DNA from: Niveispirillum sp. SYP-B3756
Lineage (GTDB): Bacteria; Pseudomonadota; Alphaproteobacteria; Azospirillales; Azospirillaceae
NCBI RefSeq assembly: GCF_009495745.1
Contig: NZ_WIDQ01000017.1
Coordinates: 1 to 64,000 of the forward strand
DNA: 64,000 nucleotides
Reading direction: 5' to 3'
Part shown: piece by piece, positions 44,442-54,538 of the stretch
Numbering within the stretch: the first letter of the stretch is position 1
Layout of the letters: every line of letters starts with the position of its first letter
Notes under the pieces: generated by a model
Seen by the model: the letters and a program-made list of their open reading frames with translations, nothing else
The model's database searches: none
What the model was told of the DNA's origin: nothing
Position numbers and translations under genes: made by a program

Positions 44442-44600
44442 ATACCAACCCGCCTAAAGGTTGACCTTTAGGCGGGTCGGAGGCCGGCGACCGCCGGCCC
44501 GCCGCACGTGCGGCGCAAGCCAAGGGCGCGGATGCGCCCGCCCGGCGCCTGAGGGAACAAAAATCTCCCTGGATCGGTCACGATCAAGGGAGATTGGTAT
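44442..44600. repeat. Structured TIR repeat, copy 2 (long form)
   Basis: A 159-bp unit from ATACCAA to TTGGTAT. It shares the CCGCC/GGCGG hairpin, the GGCCGGCGACCGCCGG block and the CCCGGCGCCTGAGGGAA end with the other copies. It also has the extra hairpin module (TCTCCCTGGATC / GATCAAGGGAGA) before the terminal TTGGTAT. Confidence 0.88.
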
Positions 44601-44740
44601 AAGATCATATCCAACGGGCCGCGCCAAGCGGTCCGCTGGGTGCCTAAACCGGCCGGGCGATCCCATCGCCCGGCCGTCTCCATTTCAGCATCCCACCATT
44701 AACCTGTTCAAACTTCCCCTTCCATACCAAGGGGATAAGC

Positions 44741-44862
44741 TGTGGATAACCCTGTTCGCGGAAGGTTCCATGAACGGTTTTTCCTGATTCGTTCACCAAA
44801 ATTTCCGAATCAGATCAATGGTTTAGAAAAGTTTTCAACGTTTTTCTCAGTTTTTATCCACA
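44741..44862. other. Two perfect DnaA boxes flanking AT-rich DNA
   Basis: TGTGGATAA (44741-44749) and TTATCCACA (44854-44862) both equal the consensus DnaA box and face each other. Between them the DNA is AT-rich, including TTTAGAAAAGTTTTCAACG and T-runs. It also holds a perfect 8-bp inverted repeat CTGATTCG/CGAATCAG (44784-44791, 44806-44813). This could be a replication origin element, a DnaA-titration site or a DnaA-regulated promoter for the aminotransferase-ftsK genes. No dnaA, hemE or parAB gene is adjacent. Confidence 0.55.
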
Positions 44863-45035
44863 AGCCTTTGGAATCACGGGACTCTCCACCCCTTTTGGTG
44901 GGGTGGCACCCGGCTTGTGCCGCGCAAGGCCGGCGGGTTACAATCAGCGCGGCCAGATGCCGGTGGTAAACCGGCATCACGAAGCGGTTCCAGATCCATA
45001 GGCATGTGATGCGTGAAGCGGACACGGGTGCTGTG

Positions 45036-46247
45036 ATGCCCGCCCTCAATGACAGGCTGGGTGGGCTCAGCGAATATCCTTTCCCCCGGCTGGCGGCTTT
45101 GCTGGCCGATGTAAAGCCGCGCGCCAATACGCCCCCCACCATCCTGACGATTGGGGAGCCGCAGAACCAGCCGCCCGCCCTGATGCTGGAAGCGATGGCG
45201 GCGGCGTCCACCCTGTGGGGCAAATATCCACCCGTGGCCGGCACACCGGAATTCCGCGCCGCCGTCTCCACCTGGCTGAACCGGCGTTACCAACTGCCCC
45301 CCGGCATGGTGGAAGCCGACAGTGCCATCCTGCCGGTCAGCGGCACGCGTGAAGCGCTCTATCTGCTGGCCCAGATGGTGGTGCCGGCGGAAAAGGCCGG
45401 CAAGAAGCCGGTGGTGCTGATCCCCAACCCGTTCTACGCCGTCTATCAGGGGGCGGCCGTGATGGCGGGGGCCGAACCGGTCTTCCTGAATGGCACACGC
45501 GAAACCGGCTTCCTGCCCGATCTGGATGCAGTGCCGGAAGAAACCTGGGCCCGCACCAGCCTGTTCTATCTCTGCACCCCCGCCAACCCGCAAGGGGCCG
45601 TGGCCAGCCTGGATTATCTGAAGCGCGCCATCACCCTGGCGCGGACCTTCGGATTCGTGCTGGCCATCGATGAATGCTATGCGGAGCTGTGGGACAAGGC
45701 GCCGCCGCCGGGCGGGCTGGAAGCGGCCCTGGCCCTGGGGGCGGGGCTTTCCAACCTGCTGGTTTTCCATTCGCTGTCGAAACGGTCCAGTGCGGCTGGG
45801 CTTCGTTCCGGTTTCGTGGCAGGTGACCCGGCTTTAATCCGCACATTTACCCGCTTGCGTAACTATTCCCTACCGGGGGTGCCGCTGCCGTCCATGGCGG
45901 CGGCCACCGCTCTTTGGCAGGATGAAACGCATGTGGAACTGAACCGGCGGCTTTACCGTGCCAATATTGATGCGGCAGAAGCCGCCCTGGCCGGCCGGCT
46001 GGGCTTTTACCGCCCCGATGGCGGCTTCTTCCTCTGGCTGGATGTCGGCGATGCCTGCGGCAGCGGGGAGGAAGCGGCCCGGCGTCTGTGGCAGGAAGGG
46101 GCGATCCGGGTGCTGCCCGGCGCCTATCTGACCCAGCCGGACGCCACCGGCTATAATCACGGGCACCGCTATATCCGTGTTGCCCTGGTGCATGATACCG
46201 AAACCATGGCCCGGTCGCTGGACCAGTTGGGCCGCATCCTGGCCTGA
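45036..46247 (+). CDS. PLP-dependent aminotransferase (class I/II, DapC-like)
   Basis: A 403-residue aminotransferase resembling succinyldiaminopimelate transaminase. It has [66 protein letters not shown], the Asp-Glu of [10 protein letters not shown], and the PLP lysine in [21 protein letters not shown] (split from its flank). If DapC, it serves lysine and peptidoglycan synthesis; other amino acids remain possible. The start could also be 45009; GGGTG lies 5 bases before 45036. It is followed by ftsK after 29 bases. Confidence 0.88.
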   Translation: MPALNDRLGGLSEYPFPRLAALLADVKPRANTPPTILTIGEPQNQPPALMLEAMAAASTLWGKYPPVAGTPEFRAAVSTWLNRRYQLPPGMVEADSAILPVSGTREALYLLAQMVVPAEKAGKKPVVLIPNPFYAVYQGAAVMAGAEPVFLNGTRETGFLPDLDAVPEETWARTSLFYLCTPANPQGAVASLDYLKRAITLARTFGFVLAIDECYAELWDKAPPPGGLEAALALGAGLSNLLVFHSLSKRSSAAGLRSGFVAGDPALIRTFTRLRNYSLPGVPLPSMAAATALWQDETHVELNRRLYRANIDAAEAALAGRLGFYRPDGGFFLWLDVGDACGSGEEAARRLWQEGAIRVLPGAYLTQPDATGYNHGHRYIRVALVHDTETMARSLDQLGRILA

Positions 46248-46276
46248 CCCATCCGGTTTGGAAGCAGCAAGAGAGC

Positions 46277-48910
46277 ATGATGTCGAGCCGCCCCGCCCCC
46301 CGTTCCCCCCAGACCGGCCGTCCCACCGGGCCACGCGGTGCGGCCCCCGGTCCGGCTGCCGCCCCCGCACCGGCACGCGGCGTTTCCAAGGGGCGGCTGC
46401 TGCCGGAAGGCACCCTGGTGTTTTTGAAGCGCCGGCTGCGGGAAGCCGGGGGGCTTGGCATTCTCGGGCTCGCCCTGGCCCTGTCGGCCGCCCTGGCCAG
46501 CTATAACTCACGCGACCCCTCCTTCAGCACGGCGGTGCCCAACGAGGCGGCGCTGGTGCGCAACATGCTGGGCCTGCCCGGTGCCTATACGGCTGATCTG
46601 TTGTGGCAGACGCTGGGGTTTGCCGCTTTCAGCATCGTTTTCATTGCCGGGGGCTGGGGCCTGTCGCTGTTGCGGCACCGGTCAATCCGGCAATGGCCAT
46701 TGCGGATTCTGGCCGCCATGCTGGCAGTGCTGCTGTCGGCCATGCTGCTGATCGCCATCACCGGGGCGCCGGCAGCCGGGGGCAGCGCCGGGCTGATGCT
46801 GATCAACCCGCTGGCCCGGCTGGCGGGCGATCTGCTGGGGGTGCTAGCCCTGCCCGTGCTGGCGCTGACGCTGCTGCTGCCCTTTATGCTGGCGCTGCTG
46901 GCCGCCCTGGGCATCCGCCTGTCCACCGCACGGGAATCGCTGGGCGATCTGCGCCGCTGGTGGAAGGCGCGCAAGGCGGCGGCTTCGGCGGCCCCCATCC
47001 CCACCACCCGCTGGACCGATGCCCCGGCCGACGATCATCCCGCCGAAGCGCCGGCCGGCCTGCTGGCCCGAGGGCTGGCCGGATTGAAGGCCCGCCTGCC
47101 CGGTCGGCGTGCATCCCCCCCGGCAGCGGCACCCATCGCCAGCGGCACCCGTGCCGTCCCCAGCTTTGGCAATACCCCACCCGCCCCCACCGATGAACTG
47201 CCGCTGGCAGCCCCCCCGCCGCCGCCGGCTCCGACCGCCCCCGCCCCGAGCGGGGCGGAGGAACGCCGCCGTCCGGCCCCGGTGGTGGAACGCGGGCCCA
47301 AGCCCATCCTGCCGGACGTGGCCCGCAAGATGGAGAAGGCCCGCCAGCCCGGCCTGCCGATGGAAACGGAAATCCGCGGCGATCATGAATTGCCGCCCGT
47401 CGATATCATGCAATTGCCGCCCCCCGGCATCGGCCCCGCCATGGATGAAGCGGCGATCCAGCGCAATGCGGAGATGCTGGAGACGGTACTGGATGATTTC
47501 GGCGTGCGCGGGCAGATCGTCAAGGTCAGCCCCGGCCCGGTGGTGACCTTGTATGAGCTGGAACCGGCCCCCGGCGTGAAATCCGCCCGCGTCATCGGCC
47601 TGGCCGATGATATTGCCCGGTCGATGAGTGCCGTTTCCGTGCGTGTGGCCGTGGTGCCGGGCCGCAATGTCATCGGCATTGAAATGCCCAACCAGCGGCG
47701 TGAGACGGTGTACCTGCGCGAATTGCTGATGTCGGACGCCTATGAGAAGAGCCAGCAGAAACTGGCCCTGATCCTGGGCAAGGATATTGGCGGCGGGCCG
47801 ATCATCGCCGATCTGGCCCGGATGCCGCACCTGCTGGTGGCCGGTACCACCGGTTCGGGCAAGTCGGTGGCCATCAACACCATGATCCTGTCGCTGCTCT
47901 ACCGGCTGCCGCCGGACAAGTGCCGCTTCATCATGGTCGATCCCAAGATGCTGGAACTGTCCATCTATGAAGGCATTCCGCACCTGCTGGCCCCCGTCGT
48001 CACCGATCCGAAAAAGGCGGTGGTGGCGCTGAAATGGGCGGTGCGGGAGATGGAGGACCGTTACCGCAACATGTCCAAGCTGCAGGTGCGCAATATTGAT
48101 GGCTATAATGCCCGCCTGCGCGAAGCCCGGCAGAATGGCGAAATTCTCACGCGCCGGGTGCAGACCGGCTTTGACCCCGATACCGGCAAGCCGATTTTCG
48201 AGGAACATCCGCTCGACCTGACGGAACTGCCCTATATCGTTGTCATTGTCGACGAAATGGCCGACCTGATGCTGGTGGCCGGCAAGGATATTGAGGCCGC
48301 CATCCAGCGTCTAGCCCAGATGGCGCGCGCCGCCGGCATCCACCTGATCATGGCCACCCAGCGCCCGTCGGTGGATGTGATCACCGGCACCATCAAGGCC
48401 AATTTCCCCACCCGCATCAGCTTCCAGGTGACGTCAAAAATCGACAGCCGCACCATCCTGGGCGAACAGGGGGCCGAACAATTGCTGGGCCAGGGCGACA
48501 TGCTCTATATGGCCGGCGGCGGCCGCATCACCCGCGTGCATGGTCCCTTCGTCCGGGATGAGGAGGTGGAACAGGTGGTGCGCTTCCTGAAGGCCCAGGG
48601 TGAGCCCGCCTATGTCGATGCCGTCACCGAGGAAGAGGATGAGGAAGCCGGCGGCGGGGACGATGGCGGCAGTGGCAGCGGCAATGCCATGGCATCCGGC
48701 GATGATCTCTATGATCAGGCCGTGGCGGTGGTGACGAAGGAGGGCAAGGCCTCCACCAGCTTCATCCAGCGCCATCTGCGCATCGGCTATAACTCCGCCG
48801 CCCGCCTGATTGAACGGATGGAGAAGGAAGGCGTGATCAGCAAGGCCAACCATGCCGGCAAGCGCGAAGTGCTGGCCCGCAATATCGATGATAATGAACG
48901 GGTGAATTGA
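46277..48910 (+). CDS. ftsK: DNA translocase FtsK
   Basis: An 877-residue DNA pump that clears the chromosome dimer and terminus region at the septum. It has N-terminal membrane helices (about 55-215), a Pro/Ala-rich linker (about 235-345), and the RecA-like motor with Walker [11 protein letters not shown] (about 522-531) and Walker [14 protein letters not shown] (about 652-664). The C-terminal gamma winged helix [20 protein letters not shown] binds KOPS sites. The ATG at 46277 is the first in frame. It lies 29 bases after the aminotransferase gene, likely as an operon. lolA, often next, is 6.4 kb away. Confidence 0.96.
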   Translation: MMSSRPAPRSPQTGRPTGPRGAAPGPAAAPAPARGVSKGRLLPEGTLVFLKRRLREAGGLGILGLALALSAALASYNSRDPSFSTAVPNEAALVRNMLGLPGAYTADLLWQTLGFAAFSIVFIAGGWGLSLLRHRSIRQWPLRILAAMLAVLLSAMLLIAITGAPAAGGSAGLMLINPLARLAGDLLGVLALPVLALTLLLPFMLALLAALGIRLSTARESLGDLRRWWKARKAAASAAPIPTTRWTDAPADDHPAEAPAGLLARGLAGLKARLPGRRASPPAAAPIASGTRAVPSFGNTPPAPTDELPLAAPPPPPAPTAPAPSGAEERRRPAPVVERGPKPILPDVARKMEKARQPGLPMETEIRGDHELPPVDIMQLPPPGIGPAMDEAAIQRNAEMLETVLDDFGVRGQIVKVSPGPVVTLYELEPAPGVKSARVIGLADDIARSMSAVSVRVAVVPGRNVIGIEMPNQRRETVYLRELLMSDAYEKSQQKLALILGKDIGGGPIIADLARMPHLLVAGTTGSGKSVAINTMILSLLYRLPPDKCRFIMVDPKMLELSIYEGIPHLLAPVVTDPKKAVVALKWAVREMEDRYRNMSKLQVRNIDGYNARLREARQNGEILTRRVQTGFDPDTGKPIFEEHPLDLTELPYIVVIVDEMADLMLVAGKDIEAAIQRLAQMARAAGIHLIMATQRPSVDVITGTIKANFPTRISFQVTSKIDSRTILGEQGAEQLLGQGDMLYMAGGGRITRVHGPFVRDEEVEQVVRFLKAQGEPAYVDAVTEEEDEEAGGGDDGGSGSGNAMASGDDLYDQAVAVVTKEGKASTSFIQRHLRIGYNSAARLIERMEKEGVISKANHAGKREVLARNIDDNERVN

Positions 48911-49002
48911 GGCTGGGGCCTGGGGCGGTGTGCCACATAGGGGCCCCTCCCCCCGGCTGCTATGCAACCTTCCCCCATCCAGCCGATGACCGGAATACAG
49001 GC

Positions 49003-49404
49003 ATGAGCAGCGAGACCGAAGGCGCCGTCAGCATTTTTGACCATATTGGCGGGCAGCCGGTGGTCGACCGGCTGGTCGATTGTTTTTACGACCTGATGGA
49101 CACGCTGCCGGAGGCGCGGGAGCTGCGCGCCATCCATGCCGCCGATCTGACGGAGACGCGGCGGGTGCTGAAGCTTTATCTGGCGCAATGGATGGGCGGA
49201 CCGGGGGATTATTCGGCCGAACGCGGCCATCCCAGGCTGCGCGCCCGCCATATGGGCTTCCGGGTCAACCTGTCCGACCGCGATGCCTGGCTTTTATGCA
49301 TGAAGCGCGCGCTGGACCAGACGGTGCCGGACGAGAAGGCCCGGCTGGTCATCCTGCGCGCGCTGGCCCCGCTGGCCGACTGGATGCGCAATGTGGAGGA
49401 ATAA
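49003..49404 (+). CDS. Truncated hemoglobin (group II-like globin)
   Basis: A 133-residue globin. The start SIFDHIGGQPVVDRLVDCFYDLM is typical of truncated globins. LAQWMGGPGDYSAERGHPRL and RARHMGFRVNLSDRDAWLLC contain the proximal-His region and the Trp of group II. It may handle O2, NO or peroxide. The ATG at 49003 is chosen because the upstream extension to 48907 has no homology. The stop abuts the repeat copy 3 (its first base overlaps the end of the gene). Confidence 0.9.
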   Translation: MSSETEGAVSIFDHIGGQPVVDRLVDCFYDLMDTLPEARELRAIHAADLTETRRVLKLYLAQWMGGPGDYSAERGHPRLRARHMGFRVNLSDRDAWLLCMKRALDQTVPDEKARLVILRALAPLADWMRNVEE

Positions 49405-49565
49405 TACCAAGCCGCCTAAAGCTTGACCTTTAGGCGGCTTGGAGGCCGGCGACCGCCGGCCCGCCGCTTGGTAGCGGCGCAAGCCAAGGGCGCGGAAGCG
49501 CCCGCCCGGCGCCTGAGGGAACAAAAAATCTCCCTTGATCGGTCACGATCAAGGGAGATTGGAAT
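49404..49565. repeat. Structured TIR repeat, copy 3 (long form)
   Basis: A 162-bp unit from ATACCAA to TTGGAAT (one mismatch to copy 2's TTGGTAT). It includes the CCGCC/GGCGG hairpin, GGCCGGCGACCGCCGG block, CCGCTTGGTAGCGG stem and the 12-bp TCTCCCTTGATC/GATCAAGGGAGA hairpin. It sits exactly between the convergent globin gene and the secreted unknown gene, where its hairpins may end both transcripts. Confidence 0.88.
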
Positions 49566-49579
49566 AGGATCAGGCAACC

Positions 49580-50197
49580 TTACGGTGCCGCCTTCGCCTG
49601 CGGGCAATTATTTCCATAGGCTGTGGCATAGGGTGCATCAAAGCAGCGGATCAACCCATCGAGAATATTGAGATTGGCCGGCCATTTAATGGAAGGGGCT
49701 TCCTTGAACTCCTCCTTGAACCAGTCAGGTTCCGGCAGAGCCGCCAGCCGTTGCCGCGCCGCCCGCAATCCCGCCAGATCGCGGTTCAGAAAGGCGATGG
49801 TTCCCTGGGCATATTCGTGAAAGCCCATTTCCTGGGTTCTTTGGGTGGGGGCCACGCCGGCCATCATCAGCGGGATCGCCAGCCGATAATCCCCCGCTCG
49901 CGCTTCCATCTGCCCGGCGTGCCAATACATGAGATGAATAAGTCCCTGCGGAATCCGCCCCCAATTCCGTTCAATGTAGCTATTGATCAGGTTGGCGCTG
50001 GCCTTCTCGCAGCCTGGGCGGGCGGCAAGGGGACGCCAACCGTCTTCCGTATCCTGATCGAACGCCTCCGGCGCCAATTGCATCATCTTTTCGGTATCGA
50101 CAGCACAGGCGGCGGCCCCACCCGATCCGCCCCCTGGCTGGGCAACGGCAGCGGTCACGGCCATGAGCGTCACAGCAGCGGAGAGCAGAAAGCGCAT
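49580..50197 (-). CDS. Secreted protein of unknown function
   Basis: A 205-residue protein with a clear signal peptide (RFLLSAAVTLMAVTAAVAQ). I do not recognise the rest. It has four cysteines that could pair, helical repeat-like stretches (ANLINSYIERNWGRIPQGLI; LMYWHAGQMEARAGDYRLAI) that resemble a TPR-like array, and a closing FDAPYATAYGNNCPQ. The ATG at 50197 is preferred over the TTG at 50203, with AAGGG 7 bases upstream. It lies alone next to repeat copy 3. Confidence 0.75.
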   Translation of the reverse strand: MRFLLSAAVTLMAVTAAVAQPGGGSGGAAACAVDTEKMMQLAPEAFDQDTEDGWRPLAARPGCEKASANLINSYIERNWGRIPQGLIHLMYWHAGQMEARAGDYRLAIPLMMAGVAPTQRTQEMGFHEYAQGTIAFLNRDLAGLRAARQRLAALPEPDWFKEEFKEAPSIKWPANLNILDGLIRCFDAPYATAYGNNCPQAKAAP

Positions 50198-50332
50198 GAG
50201 CAATCCCTTCAGATAAAGCGTGGATGGCAGTCCGGCAGAAGAGTGATCGCGTTTAAATATGAATGCAATAGCACCAAGAAAGCGAACCCCTGGAAAAAAA
50301 CCGGCGGCCCGGCCCGGCGCTTCCCCCTCCCC

Positions 50333-51913
50333 TCACCGCCCCCGCGCCGGGGTGAAGGGGCTGACCGGGGCACGGCCGATCAGGGCGGTCAGCAGAATGG
50401 CCACCAGCGCCACCCAGAAGCAGAGCCAGAACCCGTCAATGTAAGACAGCACCGTCGCCTCCCGCTGCACAAAGCCGGACAGGGTGGAAAGCGCCTTGGC
50501 CCCAGCATCCCCGGCACTGCCGGCGAAACGGTGGGTCAATTGGCTTAACAGGGCGGTCACGCCGGGATCGCCCTGTTCCACATGCAGGCCGATCAGGTTG
50601 GAATGCACCTGTTCGGACTGGCGCAGCCAAGTGCTGGTCAAGGCACCGGCCAGCGCCACCCCATCCACCCGCAGCACCTGGATATAGGCGGAAATGGCCG
50701 TGGCGCGGGCCGGGTTGACATTGGCCAACGACAGCAACACCACCGGCAGGAAGGTGAAGCAATGGCCCAGCGACTGGATCAGCACCATGCCGGTGAAATC
50801 CCCCGGCCCCCAATCATGGGTCAGCCGCGTCCCCATCCAGGCGGCCAGGGCAAAGGCCGCCAGCCCGATGGTGATCATCAGCCGCCCATCAATGCGGCCC
50901 AGCAGCCAGACGGAAAGCGGCATCACCACGAACAGCGGCAGGGCCCCGTAATGCAGCAGCAGCGGCCCCGTCTGTTCGGGCCGCAGATGCGCCACGCTGG
51001 TCAGGAAATTGGGGATCAGGGTGGAATTGGAGATGGAAGTGACGGTGTAGAGCGTGGCCACCAGCAGCAACAGCCCGATATTGCGCGACAGCACCACGCT
51101 GGCGCTGGCCCAAGGCTGTGGCACCAGCGCCTCATTCACGCAGAACAGCAGCAGCAACAACACGCCACCGGCCAGCAGCCCCACCACCAGACCCGATGAC
51201 AACCAGTCCAGCCGATTGCCCTGATCCAGCCCGATATAGAGCATGGCCAGCCCGGCCCCGAACAGCAACATGCCGCCCCAATCGGCCTCTGCCAGCAATT
51301 CCCGGTTGGCCGGTTCGCGCGGCGCACCATAATAAGCGCAGAGCGCCAGCAGCGGGGCCAGCACGACATCCTGCCAATAGAGCCATTGCCAGCCCCATTG
51401 CCCGACATAGAGCCCCACCAGCTCCACGCCCGAATTGATGGCAAAGGCCTGACGGAACACATAGATGGCAATGGCCGGCGCCCACCATTTCATCGGCAGG
51501 TTCCGCAGAATGATGCTGATGGTGGCCGGCACGAACAGGCCCAGCAGCAGGCCCTGCAGCACATGCAGCACCAGCACCATGCCGGGGTCGCGCAGCAAAG
51601 GGATCGCCAGGCAGAGCAAGGCATAGAGAAAGGCCGGCACCACCAACACCCGGCGTACGCCAAACACCACCACCAGCCAGGCGACACAAGGCGCGATGAA
51701 AATCTGCGGCGCCATGGCGACACTGTTCAGCCACGATCCTTCATCCATGCCCAGGCCAAAGGCACCGCGCAGATCGGCCAGCCCGGTGGAAAACAGCCTT
51801 GAGTGGAAATTGGTCATGTAAGCGCCCAGCAGCACCGCCACCACCGCCAGCAGCGGATGGTGGGAGCGGCGGCCGACGGAAATCGGCCCGGCGCTGATCG
51901 GCTGGCTGGTCAT
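50333..51913 (-). CDS. MFS drug-efflux transporter, DHA2 family (EmrB-like)
   Basis: A 526-residue inner-membrane proton antiporter with about 14 hydrophobic helices. Family features include DLRGAFGLGMDEGSWLNSVA in the first loop region and GVRRVLVVPAF. It overlaps the EmrA-like adaptor gene by 4 bases. Together they form an EmrAB-type pump for hydrophobic toxic compounds, under a divergent MarR regulator. The outer-membrane channel must come from elsewhere. Confidence 0.92.
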   Translation of the reverse strand: MTSQPISAGPISVGRRSHHPLLAVVAVLLGAYMTNFHSRLFSTGLADLRGAFGLGMDEGSWLNSVAMAPQIFIAPCVAWLVVVFGVRRVLVVPAFLYALLCLAIPLLRDPGMVLVLHVLQGLLLGLFVPATISIILRNLPMKWWAPAIAIYVFRQAFAINSGVELVGLYVGQWGWQWLYWQDVVLAPLLALCAYYGAPREPANRELLAEADWGGMLLFGAGLAMLYIGLDQGNRLDWLSSGLVVGLLAGGVLLLLLFCVNEALVPQPWASASVVLSRNIGLLLLVATLYTVTSISNSTLIPNFLTSVAHLRPEQTGPLLLHYGALPLFVVMPLSVWLLGRIDGRLMITIGLAAFALAAWMGTRLTHDWGPGDFTGMVLIQSLGHCFTFLPVVLLSLANVNPARATAISAYIQVLRVDGVALAGALTSTWLRQSEQVHSNLIGLHVEQGDPGVTALLSQLTHRFAGSAGDAGAKALSTLSGFVQREATVLSYIDGFWLCFWVALVAILLTALIGRAPVSPFTPARGR

Positions 51914-53103
51914 GATGCGCGCTCTGCCACCTGGGCCGCCTTGTCATCCAATGGCAGGGGCGTGCTGTCCGTATGGATGCGGGTTTCCACCGACATGCCG
52001 GGGCGCAGGCGCTCCAGAAGCTTTTGTCCGGGTTCCAGTTCGATCCGCACGGAAATGCGCTGCACCACCTTGGTGAAATTGCCCGTGGCATTATCCGGCG
52101 GCAGCAGGGCAAAGGTGGCACCGCTGGCCGGCGACAGAAGGGCGACATGGCCGCGCAGCACCTGACCGGGGAACATGTCCACCGCCACTTCCACCGCCTG
52201 ACCGGGGGCGACGCGGGTCAGCTGGGTTTCCTTGTAATTGGCCACCACATGCACATCGGGCAGCGGCACCAGGCTGATCAGGCTGCTGCCGGCGCTGACA
52301 TAATCGCCTTCATGCACCTGCGCTTCCCCCACCACCCCATCCACAGGCGCGGTGACGCGGGTATAGGCCAGTTTCAGCCGGGCGGCCTGCAGGGTTGCCT
52401 CTGCCGCGCGCAGTTCCGCCGTGCGTTGCGTCTGCTGGCCGGCCAGCACATCCAGTTGGCGGCGCTGCGCCTGGGCGCTGGCCTCTGCCGCGCGGGCATT
52501 GGCGGCCGCCTTGTCATGGTCGGCGCTGGCCTGTTCCACCTTCTGCCGCGTGCCGGCCAGCCCCCGGTGCAGCAGATCATCCTGGCGGGTGGATTCCAGC
52601 CCGGCCTGCCGCTGCGTGGCCCGTGCGGCCTGCCACTGGGCCTCTGCCTGGGCGATGGTCGCCTGTTGCAGGGCGATCTGGTTGGCCAGATTGTCCAGCG
52701 TCGCCTGGGCCGAGGCGACGCCCGCCTCCGCCTTGGCCAGATCGGCCTGATAATCGGCCGGGTCGATTTCCAGCAGCAGGTCGCCTTTGTGAACCCGTTG
52801 GTAATCCGTCACCGCGACATGGCGCACGGCACCGGCCACCCGCGCGCCCAGCCGGGTGACATCGGCGCGGATGCTGGCATTGTCCGTCACCTGCACATCC
52901 GCCCCGCCGACCCAGCCATCCCAGCGGGCCGACACCACCAGCACCAGCGCCATCACGGTGGCCACCGCGAACAATGGCACGGCCAGCCGCCCCACCGCCC
53001 CGGTCAGGGCCGAGCGCATATGCGCGCCCAGCGCCCCCGATTTGGGTTCATGGCGGGAAGGGTGCGGGGAAAAGGGCGGGAGGGACGGATTGTCGCTGGA
53101 CAT
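51910..53103 (-). CDS. Membrane-fusion protein of the efflux pump (EmrA-like)
   Basis: A 397-residue HlyD-family adaptor. It has a cytosolic start (about 1-40), one membrane helix (LAVPLFAVATVMALVLVVSA, about 39-58), a lipoyl half (RVAGAVRHVAVTDYQRVHKG), a long coiled coil (about 115-230), the second lipoyl half (TRVTAPVDGVVGEAQVHEGD) and a beta-barrel. It is first in the efflux operon, divergent from marR. A perfect palindrome in the 161-base gap can repress both. Confidence 0.92.
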   Translation of the reverse strand: MSSDNPSLPPFSPHPSRHEPKSGALGAHMRSALTGAVGRLAVPLFAVATVMALVLVVSARWDGWVGGADVQVTDNASIRADVTRLGARVAGAVRHVAVTDYQRVHKGDLLLEIDPADYQADLAKAEAGVASAQATLDNLANQIALQQATIAQAEAQWQAARATQRQAGLESTRQDDLLHRGLAGTRQKVEQASADHDKAAANARAAEASAQAQRRQLDVLAGQQTQRTAELRAAEATLQAARLKLAYTRVTAPVDGVVGEAQVHEGDYVSAGSSLISLVPLPDVHVVANYKETQLTRVAPGQAVEVAVDMFPGQVLRGHVALLSPASGATFALLPPDNATGNFTKVVQRISVRIELEPGQKLLERLRPGMSVETRIHTDSTPLPLDDKAAQVAERAS

Positions 53104-53152
53104 GGGGCTTCACCTTCGGCCAAAGCAGGGCCACTTATTTTCTGTGTACTGA

Positions 53153-53170
53153 TATTCAGTGTGCTGAATA
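53153..53170. promoter_or_regulatory. MarR-type operator
   Basis: TATTCAG-TGTG-CTGAATA is a perfect 7-bp inverted repeat with a 4-base centre, between the divergent EmrA-like and MarR genes. It lies 50 bases upstream of the adaptor start and 95 bases before marR. Its size suits a dimeric winged-helix MarR protein. Confidence 0.65.
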
Positions 53171-53264
53171 ATGGTGGCCATGATATGATTCGGGGAAAAG
53201 CGCGCTTCATGCATGGCGGGGTTCCCACGCCCGCAGGCGCGGCCGCCCATGGGGAGTTAAAGTG

Positions 53265-53729
53265 ATGATGAAGCCCGACCCGACGCTGGAGGAGATGCCT
53301 GGATATCTGATCCGGCGCCTGGGGCAGATCTCCACCGCCCTGTTCCTGGAGGAAACGCAGGGGCTGGACCTGACGCCGCCGCAATTCGGCATGTTGCTGC
53401 TGATCGTGGAAAATCCGGGCCGGGATCAGACCTGGCTGGGCTGCCGTTCCGCCCTGGACCGCACGACGGTGACCGGCGTGCTGGACCGGCTGGAAGGGCG
53501 TGACCTGATCCGGCGGGAGGTTGATCCCGGCAACCGGCGCGCCCGCCTGCTCTATCCCAGTGCCGCGGGGGAGGCCCTGCTGACCCAGGCACAGCGGCCG
53601 GTGGCACAAGCCCATGAAAAGTTGCTAGAACCGTTACCACCCGCAGAAAGGACAGTGTTTCTGTCCTTGTTGCTGCGGCTGGTCAATGCCAATAATTCGC
53701 AGAGCCGCGCGCCACTGCGTCACCCCTGA
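53265..53729 (+). CDS. MarR-family transcriptional regulator
   Basis: A 154-residue winged-helix regulator. FLEETQGLDLTPPQFGMLLL leads into the HTH, then DRTTVTGVLDRLEGRDLIRREVDPGNRRARLLYPS (given as the DxRxxx wing region) marks MarR. GGGGAG lies 8 bases before the ATG at 53265; the GTG at 53262 is less likely. It is divergent from the EmrAB-like operon and most likely represses it until a toxic ligand binds. Confidence 0.92.
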   Translation: MMKPDPTLEEMPGYLIRRLGQISTALFLEETQGLDLTPPQFGMLLLIVENPGRDQTWLGCRSALDRTTVTGVLDRLEGRDLIRREVDPGNRRARLLYPSAAGEALLTQAQRPVAQAHEKLLEPLPPAERTVFLSLLLRLVNANNSQSRAPLRHP

Positions 53730-53770
53730 CGGATAACAGGCGGCTGCCGATCCCTTTCCGGATGTGCCTG

Positions 53771-54412
53771 ATGAATTCCCACACGCTGGGCCTGTTCCTG
53801 TTCACCTGTTTCTTCCTGTCCGCCACACCAGGGCCGAACATGCTGTCGGCGCTGGCCATGGGGGTGCGTCATGGGCTGGCCGGCGCCGCCTGGGGTGGGC
53901 TTGGCATGTGCCTGTCGCTGGGGCTGATGGCGGCCCTGTCAGCCCTGGGGTTGGGCGTGCTGCTGAAGGCATCGCCGCTGGCCTTCATGATCTTCAAATG
54001 GGTGGGCGTTGCCTATCTGGTCTGGCTGGGGGTGCAGGCGATCCGGGCGCCGGTGCCGGACACCGATACACAGGGCGATCTGCCGGCAGATGCGGCCACC
54101 GGTCGCAGCAACCGCCCGCTGGGCCTGTTGCTGCAGGGCGGGCTGATCACCGCCAGCAACCCCAAGGCGTTGATCTTCATGGCCGCCTTCTTCCCGCAAT
54201 TCATCGATATGACCAGCCCGCTGGGCCCGCAACTGGGCATTCTGGTGGGCACCATGCTGGTGATCGAGTTCGGCTGGATCATGACCTATGCGGCCGGCGG
54301 GCGCAGCCTGGCCCGCCGGCTGTCCGGTCCGCGTGCCACCTTGTGGCTGAACCGGGGCACCGGCCTGCTGCTGATCGCAGCGGGGGGCCTGTTGGCACTG
54401 GCTTCGCTGTAA
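53771..54412 (+). CDS. LysE/RhtB-family exporter
   Basis: A 213-residue membrane protein with six hydrophobic helices. The family signature after helix 1 is SATPGPNMLSALAMGVRHG, then FKWVGVAYLVWLGVQAIR, and NPKALIFMAAFFPQF. Members export amino acids or homoserine-lactone-like compounds. The start may be 53762 or 53771. It follows marR by 42 bases on the same strand and could be co-transcribed. The substrate is unknown. Confidence 0.9.
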   Translation: MNSHTLGLFLFTCFFLSATPGPNMLSALAMGVRHGLAGAAWGGLGMCLSLGLMAALSALGLGVLLKASPLAFMIFKWVGVAYLVWLGVQAIRAPVPDTDTQGDLPADAATGRSNRPLGLLLQGGLITASNPKALIFMAAFFPQFIDMTSPLGPQLGILVGTMLVIEFGWIMTYAAGGRSLARRLSGPRATLWLNRGTGLLLIAAGGLLALASL

Positions 54413-54538
54413 CTATTCTGTCACCGACCCCTGCATTGACGTAGGGGGAAACCATACAGGTGCGGTCTGGACAAGAACCGCCTGTCCTGCGCATGGTGCG
54501 GTGCCATAAGGATATCGAACGGTCACAGGGGTGAGCGC

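Larger units (their letters stand above)
44276..45035. other. 760-bp non-coding region: terminator, REP, structured repeat, DnaA boxes
   Basis: In order: the glnK terminator (44294-44320), a REP-type palindrome (44326-44398), structured repeat copy 2 (44442-44600), and an AT-rich stretch with two perfect DnaA boxes in opposite orientation (44741-44749, 44854-44862). No gene is seen. This is where amtB might be expected after glnK. Confidence 0.8.

Noticed and set aside
44454-44683. Minus-strand open frames ending GGRRPPTRLKVNL, seen in all three structured repeats
   Set aside because: They arise only because the repeat's hairpins lack stops in that frame; the frame is not kept between copies as a gene would be.
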